DNA of 64,000 nt, from contig JAEPMJ010000004.1 in NCBI GenBank assembly GCA_017644005.1, positions 524,180-588,179 of the forward strand. Reading direction: 5' to 3'. Below the pieces are notes generated by a model. That model searched no databases. It saw nothing but the letters and a program-made list of their open reading frames with translations, and was not told the origin of the DNA. Below, piece by piece: positions 1 to 8,051 of the stretch. Each line of letters begins with the position of its first letter. The stretch's first letter is position 1. Origin of the DNA: Rhizobiaceae bacterium. Its GTDB lineage: Bacteria > Pseudomonadota > Alphaproteobacteria > Rhizobiales > Rhizobiaceae. The translations under genes were made by a program, and so were the position numbers.

Positions 1-621
1 GGGGTAGGACCTTACCTGCTCGGCCATGTTGGATTCCGGTGCTTCATTGGTCTCTCCGAGATCAAAGTAGGTCAGCACCAGGCCGAGCAGTCCAAAGCCC
101 GCCGCAAACCAGAATGTCGACTGCCAGCCCTGAAGTTCTTCCAGGAAGCCGCCAATCGTCGGCGCGATCATGGGCACGACCGCCATACCCATTGTGACAT
201 AGCCGATACGGCTGGCCGCTTCGTCGATGTGGTTCACCGTATCGCGCACAACGGCGCGCGACAAAACGATGCCCGCGGAGGAGAAAGCCTGGAAGACCCG
301 ACATACCAGAAGCGCCTCAATCGTCGGCATGAACGGCGCGGCTGCGGTCGCGGCGATGAAAATGACCAGTGAGACCATCAGCACCGGCCGTCTGCCGAAA
401 CGGTCGGACAGAGGTCCGATCAGCAGCTGCAGAAACGCGGTGGCTGCCAGAAAGACTGGAACCAGCAGTTGTGCTGCGCGATAGTCGGCGCCGTAGAATT
501 TGGCGATGCCCGGTAGCGATGGCAGGAAGATGTTCATCGCAAGGGCGCCGGTCGCCGCTATGACAACCAGGGTAAAAATGTGAGGCGGAGTGGAATTATC
601 CAGCCAGCGTGGCTGCATCAT
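1..621 (-). CDS. MFS drug-resistance transporter, Bcr/CflA type (partial, 3' end cut by window)
   Basis: Translation of the complementary strand gives 207 residues of the N-terminal half of a 12-helix major facilitator, and the reading frame runs off the window edge. The loop after helix 2 carries the MFS motif A, GPLSDRFGRRPV, and the following helices (VCRVFQAFSSAGIVLSRAVVRD, then a GxxxAPxxGG-like segment VPMIAPTIGGF) are typical of the Bcr/CflA proton-driven drug efflux branch. Two adjacent ATG codons (621 and 618) could start it. The promoter directly upstream has a SoxR/MerR-like layout (662-692), which suggests induction by a redox-active or toxic compound. Substrate cannot be inferred. 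Confidence 0.85.
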   Translation of the reverse strand, partial: MMQPRWLDNSTPPHIFTLVVIAATGALAMNIFLPSLPGIAKFYGADYRAAQLLVPVFLAATAFLQLLIGPLSDRFGRRPVLMVSLVIFIAATAAAPFMPTIEALLVCRVFQAFSSAGIVLSRAVVRDTVNHIDEAASRIGYVTMGMAVVPMIAPTIGGFLEELQGWQSTFWFAAGFGLLGLVLTYFDLGETNEAPESNMAEQVRSYP

Positions 622-661
622 ATCTCTTTCATCTTATTCGCATGCAAACAATCACTACGCA

Positions 662-692
662 TCTAGACGATTTCAACCACACTTGAAGTCAA
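662..692 (-). promoter_or_regulatory. SoxR/MerR-type promoter-operator with 19-bp spacer
   Basis: On the minus strand a -35 TTGACT (692-687) and a -10 TCTAGA (667-662) are separated by 19 bp, and the spacer region holds the dyad TTCAA-N6-TTGAA (687-672). Long spacers with a centred dyad are the hallmark of MerR-family promoters. The half sites (TCAAGT and TTGA) coincide with those of the E. coli SoxR box in the same register relative to -35. The gene served is the MFS transporter starting at 621. No regulator gene is next to it in this window. Confidence 0.6.
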
Positions 693-714
693 GTTTTTTC
701 GTGAGCTTGTGCGC

Positions 715-1629
715 TTAAAGGCCGTCGGGCGCCATGCCTTCGCCGGTAGTGTCCGAGATCGGCTTTGCGCGCCCAACCTTGCGTTCACGGTAAAGAGAGT
801 AGAGTCCCGAACCGATGATCAATGCCGAACCGACGATCATGGGTGTGTCGAGATTTTCGTTGAACAGAAATACGCCGAAAAGCACCGCCCATAGCAGCGC
901 GGTGTAGCGAAACGGGGCGACAAATGCGATTTCGCCGGTACGCATCGCCAGGATGATGAACTGGTAGCCAACGAGAAGCAGCACGGCCGCTGCTGCGAGG
1001 AGGCCAATATCGGATGCCGTTACCGGTGCCCAGCCGCCGAGCGGCACGACCATTATGCCGCCCGCAATGGTCACGCCGAGCGCCGTTGTCGTCGAAATCA
1101 TGAGCGACGGGATTTCTTCCGGTATGCCGCGGGTAATGAGATCACGCGCCGCAGCGAAGCAAACGCTGACCAGGACTGCGATCGAAAACGTATTGAAGCC
1201 TTCGACGCCTGGTCGAACGATCACCATCACGCCGGTGAAACCGACCGCAATGGCAGCCCAGCGCCTCCACCTCACCGGTTCCCGAAAGAACAGGGCTGCT
1301 CCCATGGTTACCGCCAGCGGCAGCGACTGAAGGATAGCTGAGACGTTGGAGAAGGGCATGTTGGCAAGCGCGAACAGAAACAGGAACGTCGCGCCGAGTT
1401 CACAGCCCGCCCGAGCTGCAACAAGCGGATTCAAGACCAGAGCGGGACGACGGAGAGCACCCTGATGCCAAGCCAGCAAGCCGATCAGAAGCGTGGCGAA
1501 CATACCGCGGATCAGCATGATCTGGCCGACGCTGAAGGCGTCCGTCAGGCTCTTGACGATCGCATCATTGGCTGAAAAGCCGAACATGGCCAACGCCATG
1601 AAAAGCGCGGCGCGCGGATTGGCTGACAA
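715..1629 (-). CDS. DMT-family transporter with two EamA domains
   Basis: A 304-residue inner-membrane protein with about ten hydrophobic segments arranged as two EamA repeats (roughly residues 5-135 and 150-285), the normal size and plan for RhaT/EamA drug/metabolite exporters. The second repeat ends with the family-typical pattern PFRYTALLWAVLFGVFLFNE. The start used is TTG (1629-1627) with only a weak ribosome site; the ATG at 1599 is an alternative. It lies downstream of moaA on the same strand, with 86 bp between them. Substrate is unknown; members export amino acids, nucleosides or other metabolites. Confidence 0.85.
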   Translation of the reverse strand: MSANPRAALFMALAMFGFSANDAIVKSLTDAFSVGQIMLIRGMFATLLIGLLAWHQGALRRPALVLNPLVAARAGCELGATFLFLFALANMPFSNVSAILQSLPLAVTMGAALFFREPVRWRRWAAIAVGFTGVMVIVRPGVEGFNTFSIAVLVSVCFAAARDLITRGIPEEIPSLMISTTTALGVTIAGGIMVVPLGGWAPVTASDIGLLAAAAVLLLVGYQFIILAMRTGEIAFVAPFRYTALLWAVLFGVFLFNENLDTPMIVGSALIIGSGLYSLYRERKVGRAKPISDTTGEGMAPDGL

Positions 1630-1715
1630 TACGAGAATTCCGATTCAGTACAAAGGCATGTACCGATTGCTTAGTACCGCGAGCTGGCACTGACAATTGG
1701 GCCAGTGTGAGGTGC

Positions 1716-2723
1716 TCAGCCGCCAGTAACACTCATGTGCCGTGACACCGAAGGGCGCTTGGTGTTGCGGTCGATAATAAAATCGTGGCCCTTGGGCTTG
1801 CGGTCGATTGCCCGGTCGATCGCTTCCGATACAAGGTCGTTGCCTTCCGAAGCGCGCAGCGGCGCCCTCAGGTCGGCAGCGTCTTCCTGGCCCAGACACA
1901 TATACAACGTACCTGTGCAAGTGAGGCGCACACGGTTGCAGCTTTCGCAGAAATTGTGGGTCATCGGCGTGATGAAACCCAGTCTGCCATTGGTTTCCGC
2001 GACATCGACGTAGCGTGCCGGGCCGCCGGTCTTGTAGGGGATGTCCGTCAGCGTGAAAGTCTGCTCCAGGGTCCGGCGCATCTGCGACAGCGGCAGATAC
2101 TGATCGGTGCGGTCGGCGTCGATCTCACCCATCGGCATCGTCTCGATCAGCGTCAAATCCATGTCCGAACCGTGTGCCCAGCGCATCAGCTCGGGGATTT
2201 CCCGGTCGTTGAAGTTTTTCAGCGCCACGGCGTTGATCTTGATCCTGATGCCGGCGGCACGCGCTGCATCTATGCCGCGAAGCACCTTGTCGAGATCGCC
2301 CCAGCGGGTAATTTCACGGAATTTCGCCGGGTCAAGCGTATCCAGCGAAACATTGACGCGTTTCACACCGCAATCGGCAAGCTCCGCCGCGTGCCGTGCG
2401 AGCTGGGAGCCATTGGTGGTCAGCGTCAATTCGTCGAGTGCGCCGCTGTCGAGATGCCGCGACAGCTGGCGTATCAGGTGCATGACGTTCTTGCGTACCA
2501 GCGGTTCGCCACCGGTCAGCCGCAGCTTGCGCACGCCCTTTTCGATAAACACCGAGCACAGACGGTCCAGCTCCTCCAGCGACAGCAGGTCCTTTTTGGG
2601 CAGAAAGGTCATGTCTTCTGCCATGCAATAGGTGCAGCGGAAGTCGCAGCGATCCGTAACCGATACGCGCAGATAGCTGATGCCGCGGCCGAATGGATCG
2701 ATCATCTGTGCAGGGTGCTGCAT
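1716..2723 (-). CDS. moaA: GTP 3',8-cyclase MoaA (molybdenum cofactor biosynthesis)
   Basis: Radical-SAM enzyme that, with MoaC, turns GTP into cyclic pyranopterin monophosphate, the first step of molybdopterin synthesis. The N-terminal [4Fe-4S] site is C26-x3-C30-x2-C33, and the C-terminal cluster that binds substrate is C259-x2-C262-x13-C276. The protein is 335 residues and ends in the Gly-Gly dipeptide needed for MoaA activity, so it is intact. A GAGGAG sequence lies about 15 nt upstream of the ATG, rather far, so M7 is a possible alternative start. No other moa/mob genes are next to it; I do not see a Moco riboswitch in the short leader. Confidence 0.96.
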   Translation of the reverse strand: MQHPAQMIDPFGRGISYLRVSVTDRCDFRCTYCMAEDMTFLPKKDLLSLEELDRLCSVFIEKGVRKLRLTGGEPLVRKNVMHLIRQLSRHLDSGALDELTLTTNGSQLARHAAELADCGVKRVNVSLDTLDPAKFREITRWGDLDKVLRGIDAARAAGIRIKINAVALKNFNDREIPELMRWAHGSDMDLTLIETMPMGEIDADRTDQYLPLSQMRRTLEQTFTLTDIPYKTGGPARYVDVAETNGRLGFITPMTHNFCESCNRVRLTCTGTLYMCLGQEDAADLRAPLRASEGNDLVSEAIDRAIDRKPKGHDFIIDRNTKRPSVSRHMSVTGG

Positions 2724-2892
2724 GGTCTTACGAAAACTCCTCAGCCAAATGTCGGGTTCCGAAGCAACAAATCAAGTGCCGCGATTACCTAGTATCATCG
2801 CGCCGCAAGCCGGTGCAATTGCGACAGGCCATACGGGGCATGGACCAGAAGTTAATGCGACGCTATGGGATCATTGCGAAAGCAGGTAAACA

Positions 2893-3252
2893 ATGACCCC
2901 ACCTACCGAATTGCGCGTATCCAAGGATCGCCGCGAACTCACGGTCACTTTCAGTGCAACTTCCCACCGTCTGACGGCAGAATTGTTGCGCGTTCTATCT
3001 CCCTCTGCCGAGGTGCAGGGCCATTCGCCGGATCAGCGGGTCACGGTTCCCGGTAAGCGCGATGTCACCATCCGTGCCGTGGAGCCGGTTGGCAACTATG
3101 CGGTGCGCATCATTTTTGACGACGGCCACGATACCGGCCTGTTCACCTGGGTCTATCTCGACACGCTCGGGAAAGAGAAGGACGCGCGATGGGCGTCCTA
3201 TCTCGCGGAACTTGAAGCAAAAGGGCTTTCGCGCGGTCGGGAAGGTGGCTGA
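2893..3252 (+). CDS. DUF971 domain protein (gamma-butyrobetaine hydroxylase-like N-terminal domain)
   Basis: A 119-residue protein that is essentially one DUF971 domain: the segment LLRVLSPSAEVQGH is followed by VEPVGNYAVRIIFDDGHDTG and a WVYL motif, all diagnostic. In eukaryotic carnitine-synthesis hydroxylases the same fold forms a small zinc-binding N-terminal domain, but the stand-alone bacterial forms have no settled function. They often sit beside Mrp/ApbC ATPases or Moco genes. Here it is divergent from moaA, with 169 bp between the two starts, so a link to cofactor or Fe-S metabolism is possible but unproven. Confidence 0.85.
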   Translation: MTPPTELRVSKDRRELTVTFSATSHRLTAELLRVLSPSAEVQGHSPDQRVTVPGKRDVTIRAVEPVGNYAVRIIFDDGHDTGLFTWVYLDTLGKEKDARWASYLAELEAKGLSRGREGG

Positions 3253-3266
3253 GTCGGGGACAGGGC

Positions 3267-3511
3267 ATAGCAAAAACCACCACGATCGGGGAGATTGAAG
3301 CGCTCGATGGCAAGCCCGGTCAGATCTCGCTGGCGAAAGAGGTCGACCGGATCGTCCCCGATGTGCCACCTGCTTCGAAGCATCACCCTTCTTCACGCTG
3401 GCGGCCGTATATCCCGAGGGCGCTGATTGCTCACCAAGCGGCGGTCGTGCGACCGCTTATGACGCCGACTGGCCGGGCAGGGCTGCAGAAACGACTGCGG
3501 TGAAGCTCTAG
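3267..3511 (+). pseudogene. Decayed pyridoxamine-5'-phosphate-oxidase-family (MSMEG_1061-like) flavin-binding protein
   Basis: Two plus-strand frames together give a recognisable N-terminal part of the MSMEG_1061-type FMN-binding split-barrel family: frame one reads TTIGEIEALDGKPGQISL and KEVDRIVPDVP, then after a frameshift near 3362-3371 the second reads CFEASPFFTLAAVYPEGADC followed by SPSGG. The expected start codon is ATA (3267) after a good GGGGACAGGG ribosome site, suggesting ATG-to-ATA decay. The remaining two-thirds of a usual ~200-residue protein is missing; the second frame stops at 3509-3511, overlapping the stop of the convergent deacetylase gene. So three lesions are visible: start, frameshift and truncation. 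Confidence 0.65.
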
Positions 3512-4341
3512 TGCGAGACCGCGGCTACGATCAGCGACTCGGCGCCGCGCGACCGTGGCACCAGATGAACGACCTTGAAGCCGCGCTTGTTAAGATCGTC
3601 CAGAAACTGCGGCAGCATCGATGCGGTGCGCGAGTGGATGTCGTGGAAAAGCACGATGCCTGAACCTTTCGCCTCAAGCCTGGCGATTGTGCGGGCGCGC
3701 ACCTGATCTGGCGTTGAAACGATGTAGTCCTTGGAATCCACTGTCGGGTCGACAACGACCGTGCCTTGCATGGCCAGATGCCGCCTGAGCGCGGCCGTCG
3801 AAGCGAGATAGGGGAAGCGGAAGAAAGGCGCGATACGCGAGCGGTTTGGCCCAAGAGCGGCCACCACGCTGCGCTTGCCCGTGTCGATCTCGGCCACTGC
3901 GTTTTCGAAAGACATGGAGGCAAGGTTCGGGTGGTTTTGCGTGTGCGTCGCGATGGTATGGCCGCGTGCAGCGACGTCTCGCACGAGGTGCGGATACGCG
4001 TTTGCCATCTGACCCACTGTGAAAAAGGTAGCTTTTACACCGTGTCGGTCGAGCGTGTTCAGGATCGACGGCGTTTTGCCGGGGATGGGTCCGTCATCGA
4101 AGGTCAGTACGACCTCGCCGCGAGCGAGTATGAGGTCGGCAAGACTGCCGACGCGGATAGTGCGCCCTTTCAATGAGCCGCGCGGTCCGGGGAAGGACAT
4201 GATGTCACCCGGCTGCGAAAGATCCGGCCGCTTTTCGGCTGCAAATGCCAGCTTCGGCGGTTCGACCTGTTTGGGCTTTGTGGTGCAGGCGGCGAGGTTG
4301 AGAGCGGCGGCGACAGCCACTAGGGCTCGGAACAAACGCAT
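3508..4341 (-). CDS. Polysaccharide deacetylase (NodB homology domain) lipoprotein
   Basis: A 277-residue exported lipoprotein: signal peptide with lipobox LAAC, modified cysteine C19, then a NodB-type carbohydrate esterase 4 domain. The metal triad is D83 (TFDDGP), H133 and H137 (HTQNHPNL); later motifs RFPYLAS and IVLFHDIHS are present, so the active site appears complete. Such enzymes remove N- or O-acetyl groups from peptidoglycan, poly-GlcNAc or chitin-like polymers at the envelope. The true substrate cannot be read from sequence. It stands alone; the neighbour on the other strand is a pseudogene whose stop overlaps this stop codon. Confidence 0.9.
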   Translation of the reverse strand: MRLFRALVAVAAALNLAACTTKPKQVEPPKLAFAAEKRPDLSQPGDIMSFPGPRGSLKGRTIRVGSLADLILARGEVVLTFDDGPIPGKTPSILNTLDRHGVKATFFTVGQMANAYPHLVRDVAARGHTIATHTQNHPNLASMSFENAVAEIDTGKRSVVAALGPNRSRIAPFFRFPYLASTAALRRHLAMQGTVVVDPTVDSKDYIVSTPDQVRARTIARLEAKGSGIVLFHDIHSRTASMLPQFLDDLNKRGFKVVHLVPRSRGAESLIVAAVSH

Positions 4342-4449
4342 AAGGCACTCACTCGCTCAAACTAAAACCAAGGCGAGGGTGCGGGAATATGGTTAATGCC
4401 TGGATAATCGACGCTGCGGCGCGTTTACCAAGGTATCCGCCGTCGAGGG

Positions 4450-4902
4450 TTAGTCCTCTTTGAGCATTTCGGCAATGCGATGCATCTGCTCGCCCAGCGC
4501 ATCGCACTCGGCAGGAGTGGACTGAGCCATCACCCGGTCGATCAGCCCCGTGTAGATCGCGAGCGCCTTGCCGAGCAGGACCTCTCCATCATCGGTCAAA
4601 AAGAGCCTCATTACCCTCTTGTCCTTTGCATCGCCTTCGCGCCGCAAGAGACCCTGCGATTCCAGCTGCGGCAGAAGCATCGTTATGTTGGAACGGCCAA
4701 CAAGCAGCTTTCGCGCCAGCTCATGCTGCGACATGCCCGGATGACGGTGTAGGTTCATCAGTATGTCGAGCTGAACGAGCTTGATGCCGAGGGGGGCGAG
4801 CGATTTGCTGAGCTCGCGGACGATTGCCTTTTCGGCACGGATGACGGCAATCCAGTTTTTGAAGCGCGGATTGTCCCATGGCGGGTCTTGTAGTTTGTTC
4901 AT
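4450..4902 (-). CDS. MarR-family transcriptional regulator
   Basis: A 150-residue winged-helix regulator: the recognition region MSQHELARKLLVGRSNITML and the wing GDAKDKRVMRLFLTDDG are typical of MarR. It is divergent from an alpha/beta hydrolase with only 47 bp between starts. Two copies of the palindrome GTTCATGNTTGAAC fill that gap, one in the promoter spacer of this gene and one across its start codon, so self-repression and control of the hydrolase are likely. The predicted start of transcription falls on the ATG itself, so the mRNA is probably leaderless. The ligand is unknown. Confidence 0.92.
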   Translation of the reverse strand: MNKLQDPPWDNPRFKNWIAVIRAEKAIVRELSKSLAPLGIKLVQLDILMNLHRHPGMSQHELARKLLVGRSNITMLLPQLESQGLLRREGDAKDKRVMRLFLTDDGEVLLGKALAIYTGLIDRVMAQSTPAECDALGEQMHRIAEMLKED

Positions 4903-4938
4903 GGTTGAACTAATATGTTCATGTTTGAACTATTTCAA
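4897..4938. promoter_or_regulatory. Twin MarR operators with embedded promoter
   Basis: Two near-identical 14-bp palindromes, GTTCATGGTTGAAC (4897-4910) and GTTCATGTTTGAAC (4917-4930), have centres exactly 20 bp apart, about two helical turns. On the minus strand a -35 TTGAAA (4938-4933), 17-bp spacer and -10 TATTAG (4915-4910) face the MarR gene. The second palindrome fills the spacer and the first covers the -10 edge and the start codon. The -10 ends 7 nt before the ATG, leaving no room for a leader. Confidence 0.75.
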
Positions 4939-4949
4939 GGAATCCCACT

Positions 4950-5873
4950 ATGGCATCATTCGGCTTCCTGGTCATCCGCGGGCTGTTTGCTGTTGCGGAA
5001 CATGTCTCGCCGGCGGCAACGGGCCGTGCGGCATTTCAGTTGTTTAGCCGGGTTCCGCATCCCGGCAGGGTGTCCGACAAGGAACGCGCGGCGCTGGAAA
5101 AGGCCGAGCATATCATGCGGGAAGGGCGGCGGCACCGGCTCAATCTCGAAGGCGGGGGCTGGATAACAGCATATGATTTTGCTTCGCCGCAGGGCCGGCG
5201 GGCGCCCACCGTGCTTGTGCTGCATGGCTGGCGCTCGCGGGCGGCTCATATGTCCGGGATTGTTGACGGGTTGGTGCATGGCGGTTTCCGGGTCATTGCG
5301 CTTGACCTCCCGGGGCACGGTGAATCGGGTGGCCGCTATCTGAATATGGCGAATGCCGTGGCTTCGGTCCGCGCGGCCGACCAGTGGTTCGGGCCTTTCT
5401 CCGCGATCGTCGGCCACTCTTTCGGCGGCGCTGTCGCAGCGAATGCAATCGTGGGGTCGGTAACTGGCATTCCGCCAGTAGCCGCCGGACGGCTGGTCAC
5501 GGTCTCGGCGCCCAGTTCCATGCCGGCCATATTCCGCGAGTTCGGGCGGTTCCTCAATCTTGGAGCGCGGGCACAGACGGCGCTCGCCTTGCGCGTCCTC
5601 AAGATCACCGGGCGGCCGCTGGAGGAGTTCGTGGTTGCACGGCAGCTGGCCGAACATCCGGTGCCTGCTCTTGTGGTGCATGCGCCCGACGACAAGGAAG
5701 TGCCGGCCAGCGAGGCCGAATCTATGGCTAAAGCCGGGCCACATGTGCGGCTTCACTGGGCACCGGGGCTGGGGCACCGACGCATTCTGAGCGATTGCGA
5801 TGTGACGAAGCGGATAGTGGAGTTCCTGACCGACCCGGACATCCGGGCGGTGCGACCGGCGGCCGCCGCGTAG
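4950..5873 (+). CDS. Alpha/beta hydrolase under MarR control
   Basis: A 307-residue alpha/beta-hydrolase-fold protein. It shows the oxyanion-side loop VLHGWRSRAAHM, the strand-turn VIALDLPGHGESGG, the nucleophile elbow GHSFGG, a late acid in VVHAPDDKEVP and a catalytic His in GLGHRRIL, so the triad looks complete. An AAGG ribosome site precedes the ATG by ten bases. Similar enzymes hydrolyse esters or lactones; the divergent MarR gene and shared operators suggest induction by a small aromatic or lipid-like compound, but substrate is not readable from sequence. Confidence 0.87.
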   Translation: MASFGFLVIRGLFAVAEHVSPAATGRAAFQLFSRVPHPGRVSDKERAALEKAEHIMREGRRHRLNLEGGGWITAYDFASPQGRRAPTVLVLHGWRSRAAHMSGIVDGLVHGGFRVIALDLPGHGESGGRYLNMANAVASVRAADQWFGPFSAIVGHSFGGAVAANAIVGSVTGIPPVAAGRLVTVSAPSSMPAIFREFGRFLNLGARAQTALALRVLKITGRPLEEFVVARQLAEHPVPALVVHAPDDKEVPASEAESMAKAGPHVRLHWAPGLGHRRILSDCDVTKRIVEFLTDPDIRAVRPAAAA

Positions 5874-5874
5874 G

Positions 5875-6276
5875 TCATTTCTTGGCGCGATCCGGCGGGG
5901 TTTCGACTGCGAGCCCCGCATCGCGCCAGGCGCCGAACCCGCCTTCGATATGGGCCACCTTGTCGAGGCCCATATCCTGCGCGGTCTTTGTGGCCAGGGC
6001 GGAGCGCCAGCCTGCCGCGCAGAAAAACACGAACCCCTTTCCAGAGGAGAAAATCTCCTTGTGGTAGGGACTTTCCGGATCGATCCAGAATTCCAGCATA
6101 CCGCGCGGGCAGTGGTGCGCGCCCGGAACCCGGCCTTCGCGCTGCAGTTCGCGGATGTCGCGAAGGTCGATCAGGAGTGTTTCGCCGCTTTCCAGACGTT
6201 TCGCGGCTTCCTGAGGGGAGATCGTCTCGATTTCCGCATTGGCCTCGTCGACCAGCGCCCGGTAGCCCTTTTTCAT
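5875..6276 (-). CDS. Rhodanese-like sulfurtransferase
   Basis: A single-domain rhodanese of 133 residues. The family signatures LLIDLRDIRELQREGRVPGA and the active loop CAAGWRS (catalytic Cys followed by a six-residue loop) are intact, so it probably carries a persulfide or acts as a sulfurtransferase. It is the second gene of a pair with fumarase: nine bases separate the fumarase stop from this ATG, and its AGGTGAG ribosome site overlaps that stop. The link to an Fe-S fumarase may be more than chance, but this is inference. Confidence 0.92.
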   Translation of the reverse strand: MKKGYRALVDEANAEIETISPQEAAKRLESGETLLIDLRDIRELQREGRVPGAHHCPRGMLEFWIDPESPYHKEIFSSGKGFVFFCAAGWRSALATKTAQDMGLDKVAHIEGGFGAWRDAGLAVETPPDRAKK

Positions 6277-6285
6277 CGTCTCACC

Positions 6286-7905
6286 TCAGCCGAGATTGAG
6301 TTCCTTGAAGAAGTCGTTGCCTTTGTCATCGATGACGATGAAGGCCGGGAAGTCTTCGACCTCAATGCGCCAGATCGCTTCCATGCCTAATTCGGCGTAT
6401 TCAACGACCTCGACCTTCTTGATGCAATCCTGTGCCAGCCGCGCTGCAGGACCGCCGATCGAACCCAGATAGAAGCCGCCGTGCCGGCCGCAGGCTTCGC
6501 GCACCTGCCGCGAGCGGTTGCCCTTGGCAAGCATCACCATGGAGCCGCCGAATGACTGGAACTGGTCGACGAAGGAGTCCATGCGACCCGCCGTCGTCGG
6601 CCCGAAGGAGCCCGAGGCGTAGCCGGTGGGTGTTTTTGCGGGGCCTGCGTAGTAAATCGGGTGGTTCTTGAAATAGTCGGGCATCGGTTCGCCGGCTTCA
6701 AGCCGGGCGCGTATTTTCGCATGCGCAAGATCGCGAGCGACAATGATCGGGCCGGAGAGCGAAAGTCGAGTCTTCACAGGATGCTGGCTGAGCTCGCTCA
6801 GAATCTGGCTCATAGGCTGATTGAGATCGACGCGCACCACATGATCCGTCAGCGAGCTCTCGTCGATATCGGGCATATATTTCGCCGGGTTGGTCTCCAG
6901 CTGCTCCACGAAGATGCCGTCGCGGGTGATCTTGCCCATTGCCTGGCGGTCGGCCGAGCATGAGACGCCAAGTCCGATCGGCAGCGACGCGCCGTGGCGC
7001 GGCAGGCGGATAACCCGCACGTCGTGGCAGAAATATTTGCCTCCGAACTGGGCGCCGACACCCATCTGCTGCGTAAGTTTGTGAACCTCAGCCTCCATTT
7101 CGAGATCGCGGAAGGCGTGGCCAGCCTCACTGCCCGAGGTCGGCAACGTGTCGAGATAGCGCGTCGAGGCGAGCTTGACCGTTTTCAGGTTCATCTCGGC
7201 CGAAGTGCCGCCGATGACAATTGCCAGATGGTATGGCGGGCAGGCAGCTGTGCCGAGCGTCAGTATCTTCTCCTTCAGGAACTCGATCATGCGGTCGTGC
7301 GTCAGCAGAGACGGCGTACCCTGATACAGGAAGGTTTTGTTGGCCGAGCCGCCCCCCTTGGCGACAAAAAGAAATTTGTAGGCGTCTTCGCCTTCCTCGT
7401 AGATGTCGATCTGGGCTGGCAGATTGTTCTTCGTGTTCTTTTCCTCAAACATCGCAAGCGGTGCCAGCTGCGAATAGCGAAGGTTTTTCTTCTCATAGGC
7501 GTCGAGCACACCACGTCCCAGCGCGTCAACATCGCCACCATCGGTCCAGACGCGGCGGCCTTTCTTGCCCATCACGATCGCGGTGCCTGTGTCCTGGCAC
7601 ATGGGCAGCACGCCGCCCGCGGCGATATTGGCGTTCTTCAGAAGATCGTAGGCGACAAAGCGGTCATTGTCCGTTGCCTCCGAGTCTTCCAGGATCGAAG
7701 CGAGTTGCTTCAGATGACCGGGCCGCAGCAGATGGTTGATATCGGCGAACGCGGTTTCGGAAAGAAGCCTGAGCCCTTCCTGATCGACGGTGAGGATGTC
7801 TTCTCCGCGGAATCTGTCCACCGAAACAAAGTCGGACGTGAGCTTGCGGTATGGCGTCTCATCGGCGGCGAGCGGAAACATTTCCATGGCGGAATGATTG
7901 GACAT
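6286..7905 (-). CDS. Class I fumarate hydratase (4Fe-4S)
   Basis: Interconverts fumarate and malate in the TCA cycle. The 539-residue length and sequence match the class I, oxygen-sensitive Fe-S fumarases, not the heat-stable class II FumC type. The three cluster cysteines expected from the Leishmania enzyme are C103 (PMCQDTG), C222 (AACPPY) and C316 (VSCSADRQ). The C-terminal beta domain includes [13 protein letters not shown] and the active-site loop AKGNRSRQV. It forms an operon with a downstream rhodanese and is divergent from a BASS-type transporter. Confidence 0.95.
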   Translation of the reverse strand: MSNHSAMEMFPLAADETPYRKLTSDFVSVDRFRGEDILTVDQEGLRLLSETAFADINHLLRPGHLKQLASILEDSEATDNDRFVAYDLLKNANIAAGGVLPMCQDTGTAIVMGKKGRRVWTDGGDVDALGRGVLDAYEKKNLRYSQLAPLAMFEEKNTKNNLPAQIDIYEEGEDAYKFLFVAKGGGSANKTFLYQGTPSLLTHDRMIEFLKEKILTLGTAACPPYHLAIVIGGTSAEMNLKTVKLASTRYLDTLPTSGSEAGHAFRDLEMEAEVHKLTQQMGVGAQFGGKYFCHDVRVIRLPRHGASLPIGLGVSCSADRQAMGKITRDGIFVEQLETNPAKYMPDIDESSLTDHVVRVDLNQPMSQILSELSQHPVKTRLSLSGPIIVARDLAHAKIRARLEAGEPMPDYFKNHPIYYAGPAKTPTGYASGSFGPTTAGRMDSFVDQFQSFGGSMVMLAKGNRSRQVREACGRHGGFYLGSIGGPAARLAQDCIKKVEVVEYAELGMEAIWRIEVEDFPAFIVIDDKGNDFFKELNLG

Positions 7906-8051
7906 TTTTGGCGTTCCAGGTGGATGGCTGCAGTTCCCGCCGTTTTAGTCCGGGCGCGGCGAATGTCCACTGTCGGCCGGGTTTCGCATTCGGTCAAACC
8001 ACTGCTAGTGTCGCCCGAAGCCGAGGGCGCAATGCAGGGGAAGAGCCGGTA

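Noticed and set aside
1648..1680. Three GTAC tetramers in a short stretch upstream of the DMT transporter start
   Set aside because: The spacing is irregular (about 11 and 15 bp) and no symmetric operator results; probably chance in a small gap.
1785..2792. A 335-codon open frame antisense to moaA, and similar long antisense frames over the L,D-transpeptidase (9865-11079), gor (13116-14327) and the helicases
   Set aside because: High G+C codon bias keeps the complementary frames open. The antisense translations are rich in Arg, His and Gln with no recognisable motifs, while the sense frames carry complete catalytic motifs.
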